From a virus: 20,359 nt of DNA. Positions within the stretch are counted from its first letter, which is position 1. Each line of letters opens with the position of its first letter. The position numbers and the translations under genes were made by a program. The DNA is taken from positions 1 through 20,359 of the IMG/VR virus record IMGVR_UViG_3300028008_000147, one strand, 5' to 3'. The notes under the pieces are model-generated. The model was not told the DNA's origin, searched no databases, and saw only the letters and a list, made by a program, of their open reading frames with translations. Positions 7,645 to 15,631 of this stretch are shown here, one piece after another.

Positions 7645-8617
7645 CACCTAAATGCATTTTATTTGAAAAAGATTCAAAGTATTCTTCTTGTGACAATAAT
7701 ACTTTTTTGTAGTTATTCCTACATTCTTCTAATTTATTTTCAAAGAAACTTTGTTCTCGTAACAAAATAGACTTTTCTACTAATTCTTCTGAAGATGATA
7801 CTCGTTGCCAATCATCAATATTATATGTGTTGTTTGAATCATAGTCTCTCCATACGAAAGGTATCATACCAATAGAGAGCGCTTCTGGGTATCTACTTGT
7901 AGTTGCAGTCTGGTCAATCCAATTGAAACATAATGTACATCTTGCTGGTTCTAACATTGGATATAGTTCTTTCCAATCCTTAATCCACGCCGCTTGTCGT
8001 TTTACCCCTGATGGGAAACCACCAACCATAACTGTAGATAATTCAGAACGATAGATTTGTCTGATAGTTTTCTCTCTATCATTACCGTGTTTCATCCGTC
8101 CCCAATATGCGAAATCAATCTCTTTATCTGTACCCATCATATCAGCGAGTGGGTTCTTTAGTGTTTGAATAAAGTGATACTTCATACCGTGGATGTTACC
8201 AGAAAAGTCTACCTCATCAATAGTTGTAAAGTTTTCTATGCCTGGCAAGAAACTACGATATAGTTCTTCTGTATCTCCTCTATCACTTCTAAACATGATT
8301 ACATTCTTACCTTCAAAATAAGGTGCAATCTTTTCAATATGACTTTGAGACTTTGCAAGGTCTTTTGGATTCATCTGTAGTTCACCATGATATCTAAATT
8401 CACTATCAGATGGAATTACAATAGTATCTGCCCACTTGATTGTATCTGGTGTACGTTGTGGGCGTGACTGATTAAAGGATACATTATAAGTATCATACTT
8501 ATGTTGAGGATTTCTTCTCATCCATGTAACATAGTTTTCAAAGAAACTATCCAATACAGTTTCTAGTGGGCCATTGTATTTTACGTTAGAACGTATTCTT
8601 GCAATTGTAATGTTCAT
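7634..8617 (-). CDS. GT-B-type glycosyltransferase, T4 AGT-like C-terminus
   Basis: 327 residues, ATG at 8617, ATGA overlap with the upstream gene. The C-terminal half carries CTLCFNWID (227-235) and SRYPEALSIGMIPFVW (241-256). Glu245 is followed by small residues and the I-P-F-V-W strand, resembling the donor-binding segment of T4 alpha-glucosyltransferase (H-L-E-L-G-A-C-G-T-I-P-V-F-W). FAYWGRMKHGNDR (169-181) would start the second Rossmann domain. AGT-type enzymes transfer glucose from UDP-glucose to hydroxymethylcytosine in DNA. A DNA acceptor fits the coupling to gp43 and the nearby TAGT-like enzyme. Similarity is by motif only and the sugar is unknown. Its 3' end contains the next promoter's -35 box. 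Confidence 0.7.
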   Translation of the reverse strand: MNITIARIRSNVKYNGPLETVLDSFFENYVTWMRRNPQHKYDTYNVSFNQSRPQRTPDTIKWADTIVIPSDSEFRYHGELQMNPKDLAKSQSHIEKIAPYFEGKNVIMFRSDRGDTEELYRSFLPGIENFTTIDEVDFSGNIHGMKYHFIQTLKNPLADMMGTDKEIDFAYWGRMKHGNDREKTIRQIYRSELSTVMVGGFPSGVKRQAAWIKDWKELYPMLEPARCTLCFNWIDQTATTSRYPEALSIGMIPFVWRDYDSNNTYNIDDWQRVSSSEELVEKSILLREQSFFENKLEECRNNYKKVLLSQEEYFESFSNKMHLGVDK

Positions 8618-9726
8618 CTTATAATATCAATCTTGTTCATAGTATCTTGATTCCAAACTTCTAGTTCTCTACGGAGTCTACCTTCTGCAACCATCTTATT
8701 ATATCGTTTAGTAGCAAGTTTCTTCCACCATGCAATTACAGCATCAAGTTCAAATCTATCATAATTTTCTGCCTTTGTCAATAGATTTGTCTTACCCAAT
8801 AATACATCTCTTGCATTGTCGTATCCATAGGTACTGCTGTAAAATCTCTTCTGGGTAGTTACTTCACCAGCCTTATTCATTGCATCTGTAAATAGTTCGT
8901 ATGCTTTTGTATCGTGTTGTTTCAATGATGACTTGATTGTTCCTACCATCTTAGTCTGCATTTTTAGTTTACGAGATGATGCACCTTTGTGTATCAAGTC
9001 CTCTCCACCATTCCGTTCAGTAAACCAATCACGCATCTCCATATAGATATCTTCACCTAGTGTCAATAGAAACTTAGACTGAGTATCGCCCTTGTATCTT
9101 AGATATGGTTTCATTCCATCGTACATGGAGGCCCCCTTCAAATTGCCATAAAGAGAAGTTGTCTCAAAAAGGCAGAACTCTGTATCATACTTCTTGTTTA
9201 GCATTCTACGAGTTGCATGAGAACAACAGATTGCAGCAAGTAACTTACCACCCAAACAGTTATACCCAAATGGTTGTGCCGCCACAATGTGAAACCCCAT
9301 GATAGCACGTTTGTTGAAGATATCCAAATCAGGAACTCCACCAAGAAAATCATTACGAGGTTTAGAATTGATTAGTGGTGAACCATAACGAATAAACCCT
9401 ACGATAGTATTTGTAGTTGTTTCCTTAACAACTAGTTTCAAAGTCTTGCCTGGGTTCTCATCTGGACTGAATGATGCAGTCTTTTCTAATAGTGTATCAT
9501 ATACTTTGTTTGGTATTTCTACAACTTGAAAATTCATATCTTCTGGATGCATATCATAATCTTGAAACAAGTCATCCTCAATACTCATGCCTGGCAAACC
9601 AGCAGGAATGTCTTTTACTCGTTCAATCTTTCTTGCACGAAAGTAATCGTCAATCCGTCCAAAGTCTTTGAAGTATTCCATCAACTTGGTTGCGGCATAT
9701 ATTGAATCTTGTCTATCTAATATCAT
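8614..9726 (-). CDS. DruA/DUF4338-like protein
   Basis: 370 residues, ATG at 9726, with ATGA overlaps at both ends (gp43 upstream, GT-B gene downstream). Residues 95-215 resemble the DUF4338/DruA core: T-I-V-G-F-I at 107-112, R124-N-D-F-L-G-G, F-N-K-R-A-I-M-G-F, then P-F-G-Y-N-C-L-G-G-K-L-L (152-163), C-L-F-E-T-T-S-L-Y-G (185-194), K-G-A-S-M-Y and R-Y-K-G-D-T. DruA is a component of the Druantia anti-phage system and its biochemical activity is unsettled. The C-terminal 150 residues are helical, Lys/Arg-rich and not recognised. Between the polymerase and a glycosyltransferase it is a candidate DNA-modification or counter-defence factor (inference). The family call is by pattern and could be wrong. 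Confidence 0.6.
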   Translation of the reverse strand: MILDRQDSIYAATKLMEYFKDFGRIDDYFRARKIERVKDIPAGLPGMSIEDDLFQDYDMHPEDMNFQVVEIPNKVYDTLLEKTASFSPDENPGKTLKLVVKETTTNTIVGFIRYGSPLINSKPRNDFLGGVPDLDIFNKRAIMGFHIVAAQPFGYNCLGGKLLAAICCSHATRRMLNKKYDTEFCLFETTSLYGNLKGASMYDGMKPYLRYKGDTQSKFLLTLGEDIYMEMRDWFTERNGGEDLIHKGASSRKLKMQTKMVGTIKSSLKQHDTKAYELFTDAMNKAGEVTTQKRFYSSTYGYDNARDVLLGKTNLLTKAENYDRFELDAVIAWWKKLATKRYNKMVAEGRLRRELEVWNQDTMNKIDIIR

Positions 9727-12257
9727 CCAAAAAAGTCCTCAAGTGTTGTTTGTGTTCCATAAGAACGGTCAATCTTCCAACCAATCTGGTTACAGATAAA
9801 TGTCAGAGGTTCAACGAATGCCTTATCGAACTGTGTATCATAATCTAAATATTTGTGAATGTCAAACTCTTTTGGTAATTTAGTCATAAAAGAAATGACA
9901 CCTGATTGCATATGGTTAGGAGTTCTCATATTCAAGAATTTGATTTTCTCACCTTCTTGCACAAGAGGATACTTTCCAGTCAACTTCTGTTTCTTTAGAA
10001 AGTGATTGTAAAGTATAACGCCTTTGATGTGCATGGGAGCACCCTTCTTAAAGATGCCTGATGAACTACTCCACTTTGCAATACCATTACATCCACGAGG
10101 GAATGCAATCTCTTCTGGAGGCAACTGCATGAATTCATCACGAAACTCTTGGATAAAATCATTAATGTCTTTCTCCGTACCAGACATGATAATCTTCAAT
10201 GCCTGTTTAATCTTTTCACGACAAGGAGCAGGAGTACTTGACTTTACTGCTTCAATACCCATGACCTTTAGTGATGCTTCTTGGTAACGAACACCTTCCA
10301 CATCCCATGCATTTAGAATGTATCTTTTCTTTGCAGTCCAGATACCCTTGTCTGCAATGACCTCTCGTGCCATCTGCATCTTTTGGTCGAATGCATTTAC
10401 ATACTCAGCAAGGTCTTTATAACACGAATCAATAAAAGGTTCAATCTTCTCTTTAGCAATTCTATCAAGGAAGTCCACCGCCCGTTCACGATAGTTATCC
10501 TCTGACTCATTATCTCGTTTCTGTAACACCTTATTAATAAGTTCGTCAAACCTAATGTATACTGAATCCGTATCCGATGCAATAACATAGTCTACTCCTG
10601 TACTATTTAGCAACTTGTTCAGATACTCATTCAGTGCTTTTTCAATCCACCGAATAGATAACTGACCAGAGGTTGTGATACCTTCTGCAATCCTCAAATC
10701 ATAATAACGAAACCACTCATTACCAATCGCACCATAGGCAGAGTTCAATGAAATCTTTCTTGCCATCTGGATGTTATGATAACGACTTACATCGTTTGCA
10801 TACTTGGGGTCTTTAGTATCTTCATATTTCTGTTTAGCGTCCAACATCTTTTTCTTGTAGATAGTACGGTCATCATACATCTCTTGCATCATCTCAGGCA
10901 AGAACCCTTGGGTCTTTGTTCTGAACAACGCACCATTTGGTGTACAAGTAACTGATGCTGGTTTTAGTGGTGTCAAATCATGTTGTCTATCCAACATCTC
11001 ATTAACAGATTTCTCCTTGTCAAATCCCATAGTTTTGGGAAGCAAAGTCTCTGGAGAAATATTGTATTGCATAATCAAGTGAGGATACAAAGAGTTCAAG
11101 TCAAAAGACATAACCCATTTGTGTTGACCAACTTGTGGGTCTTTCACATATGCACCTACATACTTATCACTCTTGTGTATCTGTGATGCCTTTTGAGGAA
11201 TGACAATCTTTTTCTTGAGCAAGTGATTGTAGATTAGAACATCCCAATACTTAACAGACGTAAATGAGTCAGAGATATTAACCTTGGCCTCATACGTCAT
11301 AGTCAATATCAAGTCCAACAATTTCATCTTGTCATCGATACGGTCAACTAGTTCAACGTCCATGATGTTATAGTCAAGGAATGATTGATAGTCTTTAGTA
11401 TACCATTCACGAAAAGTCTCAAAAGGATTCTCATCCTTGCGTTCACCTAGTTCCACAAAAGCAATATGGTCAAGACGATATGACTCCTGACCAGTGTAAG
11501 TAAACTTCTTGTATAGTTGTAGATAGTCAACCTCTTCAACACCAAGAATATCATACACTTGGTCTTTACGTCCAAAACCAGAGTTCACCATCTTAGAGTT
11601 TACAACACCCCAAGGCGATAAACGCTTCATTGCATCTTCACCCATTTGGGATTTGATACGGTTACAGATATAAGGAATATCAAAGAACTCGGTATTCCAA
11701 CCAGTGATTACGTCTGGATGGTCACTTTCCCACCAAGCAAGAAACTGTGCAAGAAGTTCACGTTCAGTTGCACATTGAATGTACTGAACATCTTCTCTGT
11801 CATTGTGATAGTCGTGCAAACCCCAAACCTTAATACGTCCAGTATCATGGTTCTTGATAGTAATAGACAGCATTGGTTCTGCTGCTTGGTCTGCATTTGG
11901 GAAACCGTTCTCACACTCAACCTCAATATCGATTGTAACAATACGCATCTTAGCGATGTCATATTCAATCTGATTAGGATAGGTTTCTGAGAGATAGGTA
12001 TATGGGAAAGAAGTCATACCATACACAAGGTGTGGTTGACTTTCTCTTTGTTGCAAATGTTCCTTCGCTTCCTTGATTGAAAGGAAGGGCATTGGTGCAA
12101 CGTGTTTACCTTCTAAGGTTGTCCACCCTGTAGGTTTCCCTACAGGATAGTAGAGAGTGGGTTCGTACTTAACTTTGAAGTTAGAACGAACACCATTCTT
12201 TACGGCACGAACAAGTAATTGGTTGCCCCATTGGGCGATGTGTGTGTAGAAATTCAA
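9723..12257 (-). CDS. 43: Family B DNA polymerase (T4 gp43-like), UUG start
   Basis: 844 residues from TTG at 12257. This start has GAGG seven bases upstream and gives an N-terminus (MNFYTHIAQWGN) that aligns with T4 gp43 (M-K-E-F-Y-I-S-I). An earlier in-frame TTG at 12275 would sit at the predicted transcription start with no ribosome site. Exonuclease motifs: D-I-E at 110-112 (T4 D112/E114), NTEFFDIPYICNR, and Y-N-I-M-D. Polymerase motifs: SFDLNSLYPHLIMQYNIS (A), KISLNSAYGAIGNEWF (B) and ASDTDSVY (C). The extreme C-terminus T-T-L-E-D-F-F-G matches the clamp-binding peptide that docks on gp45. All catalytic residues for synthesis and proofreading are present. It is about 50 residues shorter than T4 gp43 (898). 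Confidence 0.97.
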   Translation of the reverse strand: MNFYTHIAQWGNQLLVRAVKNGVRSNFKVKYEPTLYYPVGKPTGWTTLEGKHVAPMPFLSIKEAKEHLQQRESQPHLVYGMTSFPYTYLSETYPNQIEYDIAKMRIVTIDIEVECENGFPNADQAAEPMLSITIKNHDTGRIKVWGLHDYHNDREDVQYIQCATERELLAQFLAWWESDHPDVITGWNTEFFDIPYICNRIKSQMGEDAMKRLSPWGVVNSKMVNSGFGRKDQVYDILGVEEVDYLQLYKKFTYTGQESYRLDHIAFVELGERKDENPFETFREWYTKDYQSFLDYNIMDVELVDRIDDKMKLLDLILTMTYEAKVNISDSFTSVKYWDVLIYNHLLKKKIVIPQKASQIHKSDKYVGAYVKDPQVGQHKWVMSFDLNSLYPHLIMQYNISPETLLPKTMGFDKEKSVNEMLDRQHDLTPLKPASVTCTPNGALFRTKTQGFLPEMMQEMYDDRTIYKKKMLDAKQKYEDTKDPKYANDVSRYHNIQMARKISLNSAYGAIGNEWFRYYDLRIAEGITTSGQLSIRWIEKALNEYLNKLLNSTGVDYVIASDTDSVYIRFDELINKVLQKRDNESEDNYRERAVDFLDRIAKEKIEPFIDSCYKDLAEYVNAFDQKMQMAREVIADKGIWTAKKRYILNAWDVEGVRYQEASLKVMGIEAVKSSTPAPCREKIKQALKIIMSGTEKDINDFIQEFRDEFMQLPPEEIAFPRGCNGIAKWSSSSGIFKKGAPMHIKGVILYNHFLKKQKLTGKYPLVQEGEKIKFLNMRTPNHMQSGVISFMTKLPKEFDIHKYLDYDTQFDKAFVEPLTFICNQIGWKIDRSYGTQTTLEDFFG

Positions 12258-12264
12258 GACTTTT

Positions 12265-12269
12265 CCTCT
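12265..12269 (-). promoter_or_regulatory. Ribosome binding site fixing the gp43 start
   Basis: AGAGG seven bases before TTG at 12257. With the promoter at 12284-12312 the predicted leader is only about 20 bases, so an upstream start at 12275 would be essentially leaderless. T4 gp43 represses its own mRNA through a hairpin at the ribosome site. I see no clear hairpin here. Confidence 0.6.
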
Positions 12270-12283
12270 TATCAACTGTAATC

Positions 12284-12312
12284 ATTATATAATAAAAAGA
12301 GGGGAGTGTCAA
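12284..12312 (-). promoter_or_regulatory. Consensus sigma70 promoter for gp43
   Basis: TTGACA (12312-12307), 17-bp spacer, TATAAT (12289-12284), a perfect consensus match. The TGA inside the -35 box is the stop codon of the 73-aa gene upstream. This gives the polymerase its own start independent of the clamp and clamp-loader operon. Confidence 0.8.
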
Positions 12313-12530
12313 GAGAAAAGTGAAATTTGTTCTTCTGTTGTGAAGTGTCTATCCACCATGTCTATAATATCTTGTGCATTAGCAATCTTTAATAGTTCAG
12401 ATTCTACTGCCTCTGCAATGTCAGGATGCTCTCCGATACCAGCAGGGTTCTTCAGATATACTGCAATGTTTGCTTTGTGTATTGCAATCTTACCTTCATT
12501 GTGTTTCTTAATCGCTTCCAGTAGTGTCAT
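12309..12530 (-). CDS. 73-aa helical phage protein, unknown function
   Basis: ATG at 12530, overlapping the end of the RimK-like gene by 23 bases, with AAGG upstream. Predominantly helical (LLEAIKKHNEGKIAIHKANI, then A-E-A-V-E-S-E-L-L-K-I). Similar short proteins occur beside gp43 in marine T4-like phages, but no function is known to me. It is the last gene of the clamp-loader operon, and its TGA stop lies within the -35 box of the gp43 promoter. Confidence 0.7.
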   Translation of the reverse strand: MTLLEAIKKHNEGKIAIHKANIAVYLKNPAGIGEHPDIAEAVESELLKIANAQDIIDMVDRHFTTEEQISLFS

Positions 12531-13884
12531 TATTTTCGCCTTTCATTGTTGTAATAATCAATTTCTTCTGGGGGTCTACCATAACATTCATCTCCGTCAT
12601 GGCAAATCTATTTAGAAGAACACTAGTTCCTCTTTTACTTCTATCATCAAGACCAAACATCAACTGATGTGTGTGTCCCATAAATTCAACTTCTAACTGA
12701 ACGACTGGGCGTTTATCAACACCACCACCAGTTCTCGCTTTATAATCTTTCACAAGTTTAGTGGTTAGGGTTTGTCCACCAAACGTAGTGAATGTAATTT
12801 TACTACCATTAATTTTTATGTCCTCAGCATGAAGAACTGAGTAAGCACTATTTCCTGTATCAAATTTAGTTTCAACTTCACCGAAAGGTTTGATATCAAC
12901 CATCTCGTGAAATCCACATCTGATAGGAACAGTGTATCTGTTTTTTGATTCTTTATAATGTTCCAAAACTTCTTTTGCAACATTCAGTCCAGAGTTTGCT
13001 TCCTCTACACCTTCTGTGCCAGGCGAACTATTTACTTCCAAGAAATAAGGTTTGCCTTTATGTGAAATAAAATCTACTGCAACGAAATCACCATCAACTG
13101 CTTTTGCGGCAATCAAACACTGTCTAATTTCTTCTTCTGATAAATCATATTTCTTAACACCAGCACCCTGTGTGTAGTTACTTCTGAAATCACCTTCAAC
13201 AACTTCTCTTTTCATTGTGCCTATGATTTTAGAACCAACTATAAGCACACGAATATCACCGTCAGTTTTAATATATTCCTGAATGAGAATATCTGTATCA
13301 GGGTCTTGTTTATAAATTAACTGTACCAAAGAATCTAATGCACGTTTTGATTCTACAAACAGAACTCCAACTCCACCAGCGCCTCTAAGTGTTTTTAGAA
13401 TGATAGGGAATTTTGTATCTAGTTCCTCTAGTGCATTATCAATATCTTTGTCTGAAGGAAGTAGAACTGTCTTTGGTTGGTCTAGTCTAAAATCTTTTAG
13501 ACGAACATAACTACGATACTTATCAGCACAAATACTAATAGTGGTTCTACTGTTAATGCAAGTTATACCAATTCGTTCTAGTTCTGATATCATATCTAGA
13601 TGACTATCTCGTGTAGGTGTACCTCTAACAAAAACCACAGTATCTTTAGCACTGACTTGCATACTGTCTTCTCTACTCTTAATGATATATTTACCATCAT
13701 CAAATACTAAAGATGCATTTTTGAACTCGCACAGTATAGTATCTAATCCAAGTTTCTTTGCTTCCTTTTCAAATTTATCAGCAGTGTTCTTTCGTACATC
13801 GCCTACTTCAACTGAAAGAATAACTACCTTGTAGTTTCCATCTGTTTTTTCTTCTGTAATGAATTTTGAAAAAGATTGTGTCAA
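12508..13884 (-). CDS. RimK-like ATP-grasp ligase fused to RimB-like protease domain, UUG start
   Basis: 458 residues, TTG at 13884, one base after the regA stop; no ATG occurs near it. Residues 17-315 are a RimK-type ATP-grasp: K-T-L-R-G-A-G-G-V-G-V (164-174) is the ATP-binding loop and FLEVNSSPG (281-289) holds the Mg-binding Glu and Asn. Residues 320-447 match the RimB/'ATP-dependent zinc protease' fold, a retropepsin relative, with F-D-T-G-N (341-345), V-L-H-A, K-R-P-V-V-Q-L and a terminal V-D-P. In bacteria RimK adds glutamates to ribosomal protein S6 and RimB trims them, as separate proteins. Here both are one chain inside the replisome operon. The N-terminus MTQSFSKFITEE resembles a T4 capsid-targeting peptide. 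The target could be ribosomal S6, another host protein or a virion protein. Confidence 0.85.
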   Translation of the reverse strand: MTQSFSKFITEEKTDGNYKVVILSVEVGDVRKNTADKFEKEAKKLGLDTILCEFKNASLVFDDGKYIIKSREDSMQVSAKDTVVFVRGTPTRDSHLDMISELERIGITCINSRTTISICADKYRSYVRLKDFRLDQPKTVLLPSDKDIDNALEELDTKFPIILKTLRGAGGVGVLFVESKRALDSLVQLIYKQDPDTDILIQEYIKTDGDIRVLIVGSKIIGTMKREVVEGDFRSNYTQGAGVKKYDLSEEEIRQCLIAAKAVDGDFVAVDFISHKGKPYFLEVNSSPGTEGVEEANSGLNVAKEVLEHYKESKNRYTVPIRCGFHEMVDIKPFGEVETKFDTGNSAYSVLHAEDIKINGSKITFTTFGGQTLTTKLVKDYKARTGGGVDKRPVVQLEVEFMGHTHQLMFGLDDRSKRGTSVLLNRFAMTEMNVMVDPQKKLIITTMKGENNDTTGSD

Positions 13885-13885
13885 T

Positions 13886-14290
13886 TTAAGCTTCTCTTTT
13901 TTTACCTATGTTATATTTAGTCTCTAACACCCACTCATTTTTCTCTTTGAAGGCAATAACCTTGATTTGAGATAATGGTGCTTTAGGTTCAGCAGTACCC
14001 ATGATTTCAATCAGTCCCCAATCCCCTAGTAAACTAGCGATAGAGTTTCGTCTTGATATATCGTTTTCGTTAAAGTTTGTTTCTTTACCATCCAGAGCAA
14101 ACAATTCTTTGAAGTGTACAATATAGTACTTTCCTTGTTTGTGTAGAATGTGGCAGGACTGATATAGTTTTTTCTCTTTACGAGATGCAACACCAATCCT
14201 TGATAATGTCTCACGAACCTTTAAGAAGTCATCTGGTTCTTTTAGTTTTACTTCCAGCATCGCTTCTGGATGCCAATCAATTTCTGTCAT
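13886..14290 (-). CDS. regA: RegA translational repressor
   Basis: 134 residues, ATG at 14290, ATGA overlap with gp62. EPDDFLKVRETLSRIG and LYQSCHILHKQGKYYIVHFK are the signature core of T4 RegA, and S-R-R-N-S-I-A-S-L-L-G-D-W-G-L matches its C-terminal half. RegA binds A/U-rich sequences over the ribosome sites of early phage mRNAs (gp44 and gp45 in T4) and blocks translation when replication proteins are in excess. Its place after gp62 is the T4 order. The gene ends over a run of seven A residues on the coding strand (13897-13903). Confidence 0.95.
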   Translation of the reverse strand: MTEIDWHPEAMLEVKLKEPDDFLKVRETLSRIGVASRKEKKLYQSCHILHKQGKYYIVHFKELFALDGKETNFNENDISRRNSIASLLGDWGLIEIMGTAEPKAPLSQIKVIAFKEKNEWVLETKYNIGKKREA

Positions 14291-14679
14291 TTTCTTCCAC
14301 CTTTATTCAAACTATCTTTGATAGTATTAATTTGTTCATTATCAAGTAGTTTGAGAGCGGCTTTTGCTTTTTCATTACTATATCCAAAATACTCTTTTAC
14401 ATACTCTAAATCTTTCAACTTGTCACCCTTTACCCAAGGTGCATACCGTTTCTTAGACCTAATAGTATTTAGTAAAAAATCATATTGGAGTTTTGATGGT
14501 AGGTGGTGTCTCATGTTCATCTCATTAACAAGCATGATGGTATCGTTGAACGGTGCCAGACACTTGTTAATGATGAACGGTGAGTACTTCTTCTCCCACA
14601 TAGGGTCATCTGATTCCATCAGATTTTCCTTTGTTTCATTGAGAGATTTCAGATAATGTTTTAGTTCGTACCCACTCAT
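14287..14679 (-). CDS. 62: Clamp-loader small subunit (T4 gp62-like)
   Basis: 130 residues from ATG at 14679, which overlaps the gp44 stop as ATGA. An in-frame TTG six bases earlier is less likely. The sequence is diverged, but GYELKHYLKSLNETKENLM, P-F-I-I-N-K-C-L-A, and N-M-R-H-H-L-P-S-K-L-Q-Y-D-F-L fit gp62, and its place between gp44 and regA is diagnostic. In T4 one gp62 joins four gp44 subunits to load the gp45 clamp. T4 gp62 is longer (187), so this is a compact version, as in marine relatives. Confidence 0.9.
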   Translation of the reverse strand: MSGYELKHYLKSLNETKENLMESDDPMWEKKYSPFIINKCLAPFNDTIMLVNEMNMRHHLPSKLQYDFLLNTIRSKKRYAPWVKGDKLKDLEYVKEYFGYSNEKAKAALKLLDNEQINTIKDSLNKGGRK

Positions 14680-15614
14680 TTCCAATTCACCTGTGTCATA
14701 ACTTCAACCATGAAAGCAAGCATATTGATTTCTTGGTCAGCGACAAAGGCAGATTTGTATGAATAGTCTGCTGTTGCAAGAACAAGATGAGGTACATTTT
14801 GTGGTTGCACTTCATCATACAGAGAATCGTAAACTTTACGATACACACGAGAGGGGTCATTATCTAGGTTGTTTGCAACCCATTTACGAATGGACTTGAA
14901 GTCTTTCTCTTTGAGGAATTTAGTCAAGTCCTTCATATTCGTTTCTGAGATATTGACAAGAATTCCACTGTCAATCATACCAGATGCCGAATATCTTTGC
15001 AGTTCGTTTAGAACTCTTCTCCAATCAGGGAAGTGTTTTTCAACAACACCAGCGACTGCCTTTGGTTCAAATTGTACTTGTTCTGTTTTAAGAACGTCTT
15101 GTACACGAGCAAAGAATTCACCAGCAAGTTTAGGTTTCTCTGAAGATGGAATACGAAATTCTACAACAGAACACCTACTATGCAAAGGGTCGATGATACG
15201 GTTCTTGAAGTTACAGGTTAGGATGAAACCACAGTTCTTGTGGAACTCTTCAATAAATCCACGCAACGCTGGTTGTGTAGATTGAGGATTAAGATAATCT
15301 GCCTCATCCAAGATTACGAACTTACGGTTACCATCCATAGAGACAGTACTTGCAAAGTTCTTAATCTTGTTTCTAAGAACGTCAATACCAGATTCCTCTG
15401 AACCGTTAATCATCATATAGGTGGCGCCGAGTTCATTCAACATTGCTTTTGCAACAGTTGTCTTACCAACGCCTGGCCCACCAGATAAAAGTAGATTTGG
15501 AATATGTCCTTCATCTACAAATGTCTGGAAGGTTTTCTTTAGGTCATCAGTGAGAACACACTCACTGATAGTTTTGGGACGGTATTTCTCCACCCACAAC
15601 ATCACATCATTCAT
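14676..15614 (-). CDS. 44: Clamp-loader ATPase large subunit (T4 gp44-like)
   Basis: 312 residues, ATG at 15614 with AAGGA about eight bases upstream. AAA+ motifs in order: L-W-V-E-K-Y-R-P, Walker A GGPGVGKT (45-52), Walker B ILDEADYL (101-108), sensor 1 T-C-N-F (133-136) and the S-R-C arginine-finger motif (146-148). The helical collar follows (about 230-312). It hydrolyses ATP with gp62 to open and place the gp45 clamp at primer-template junctions. Length is close to T4 gp44 (319). The stop overlaps the gp62 start, which keeps the two subunits coupled. Confidence 0.97.
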   Translation of the reverse strand: MNDVMLWVEKYRPKTISECVLTDDLKKTFQTFVDEGHIPNLLLSGGPGVGKTTVAKAMLNELGATYMMINGSEESGIDVLRNKIKNFASTVSMDGNRKFVILDEADYLNPQSTQPALRGFIEEFHKNCGFILTCNFKNRIIDPLHSRCSVVEFRIPSSEKPKLAGEFFARVQDVLKTEQVQFEPKAVAGVVEKHFPDWRRVLNELQRYSASGMIDSGILVNISETNMKDLTKFLKEKDFKSIRKWVANNLDNDPSRVYRKVYDSLYDEVQPQNVPHLVLATADYSYKSAFVADQEINMLAFMVEVMTQVNWK

Positions 15615-15631
15615 AATATATTCCTTCTGGT

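Noticed and set aside
12258-12275. Upstream TTG at 12275 as the gp43 start
   Set aside because: It would sit within a couple of bases of the predicted transcript start, with no ribosome site. The TTG at 12257 has GAGG and aligns with T4 gp43.
13862-13884. TTGACA at the RimK-like start as an internal promoter
   Set aside because: At 17 bases the -10 position reads CATTAC, which is far from the -10 boxes of the other promoters. The hexamer here is simply the TTG start plus an ACA codon.
14869-15285. 138-codon open frame on the plus strand
   Set aside because: It lies entirely antisense to gp44, lacks a ribosome site and family motifs. The same holds for the other plus-strand frames, for example 1717-2091, 3634-4014 and 17812-18189.
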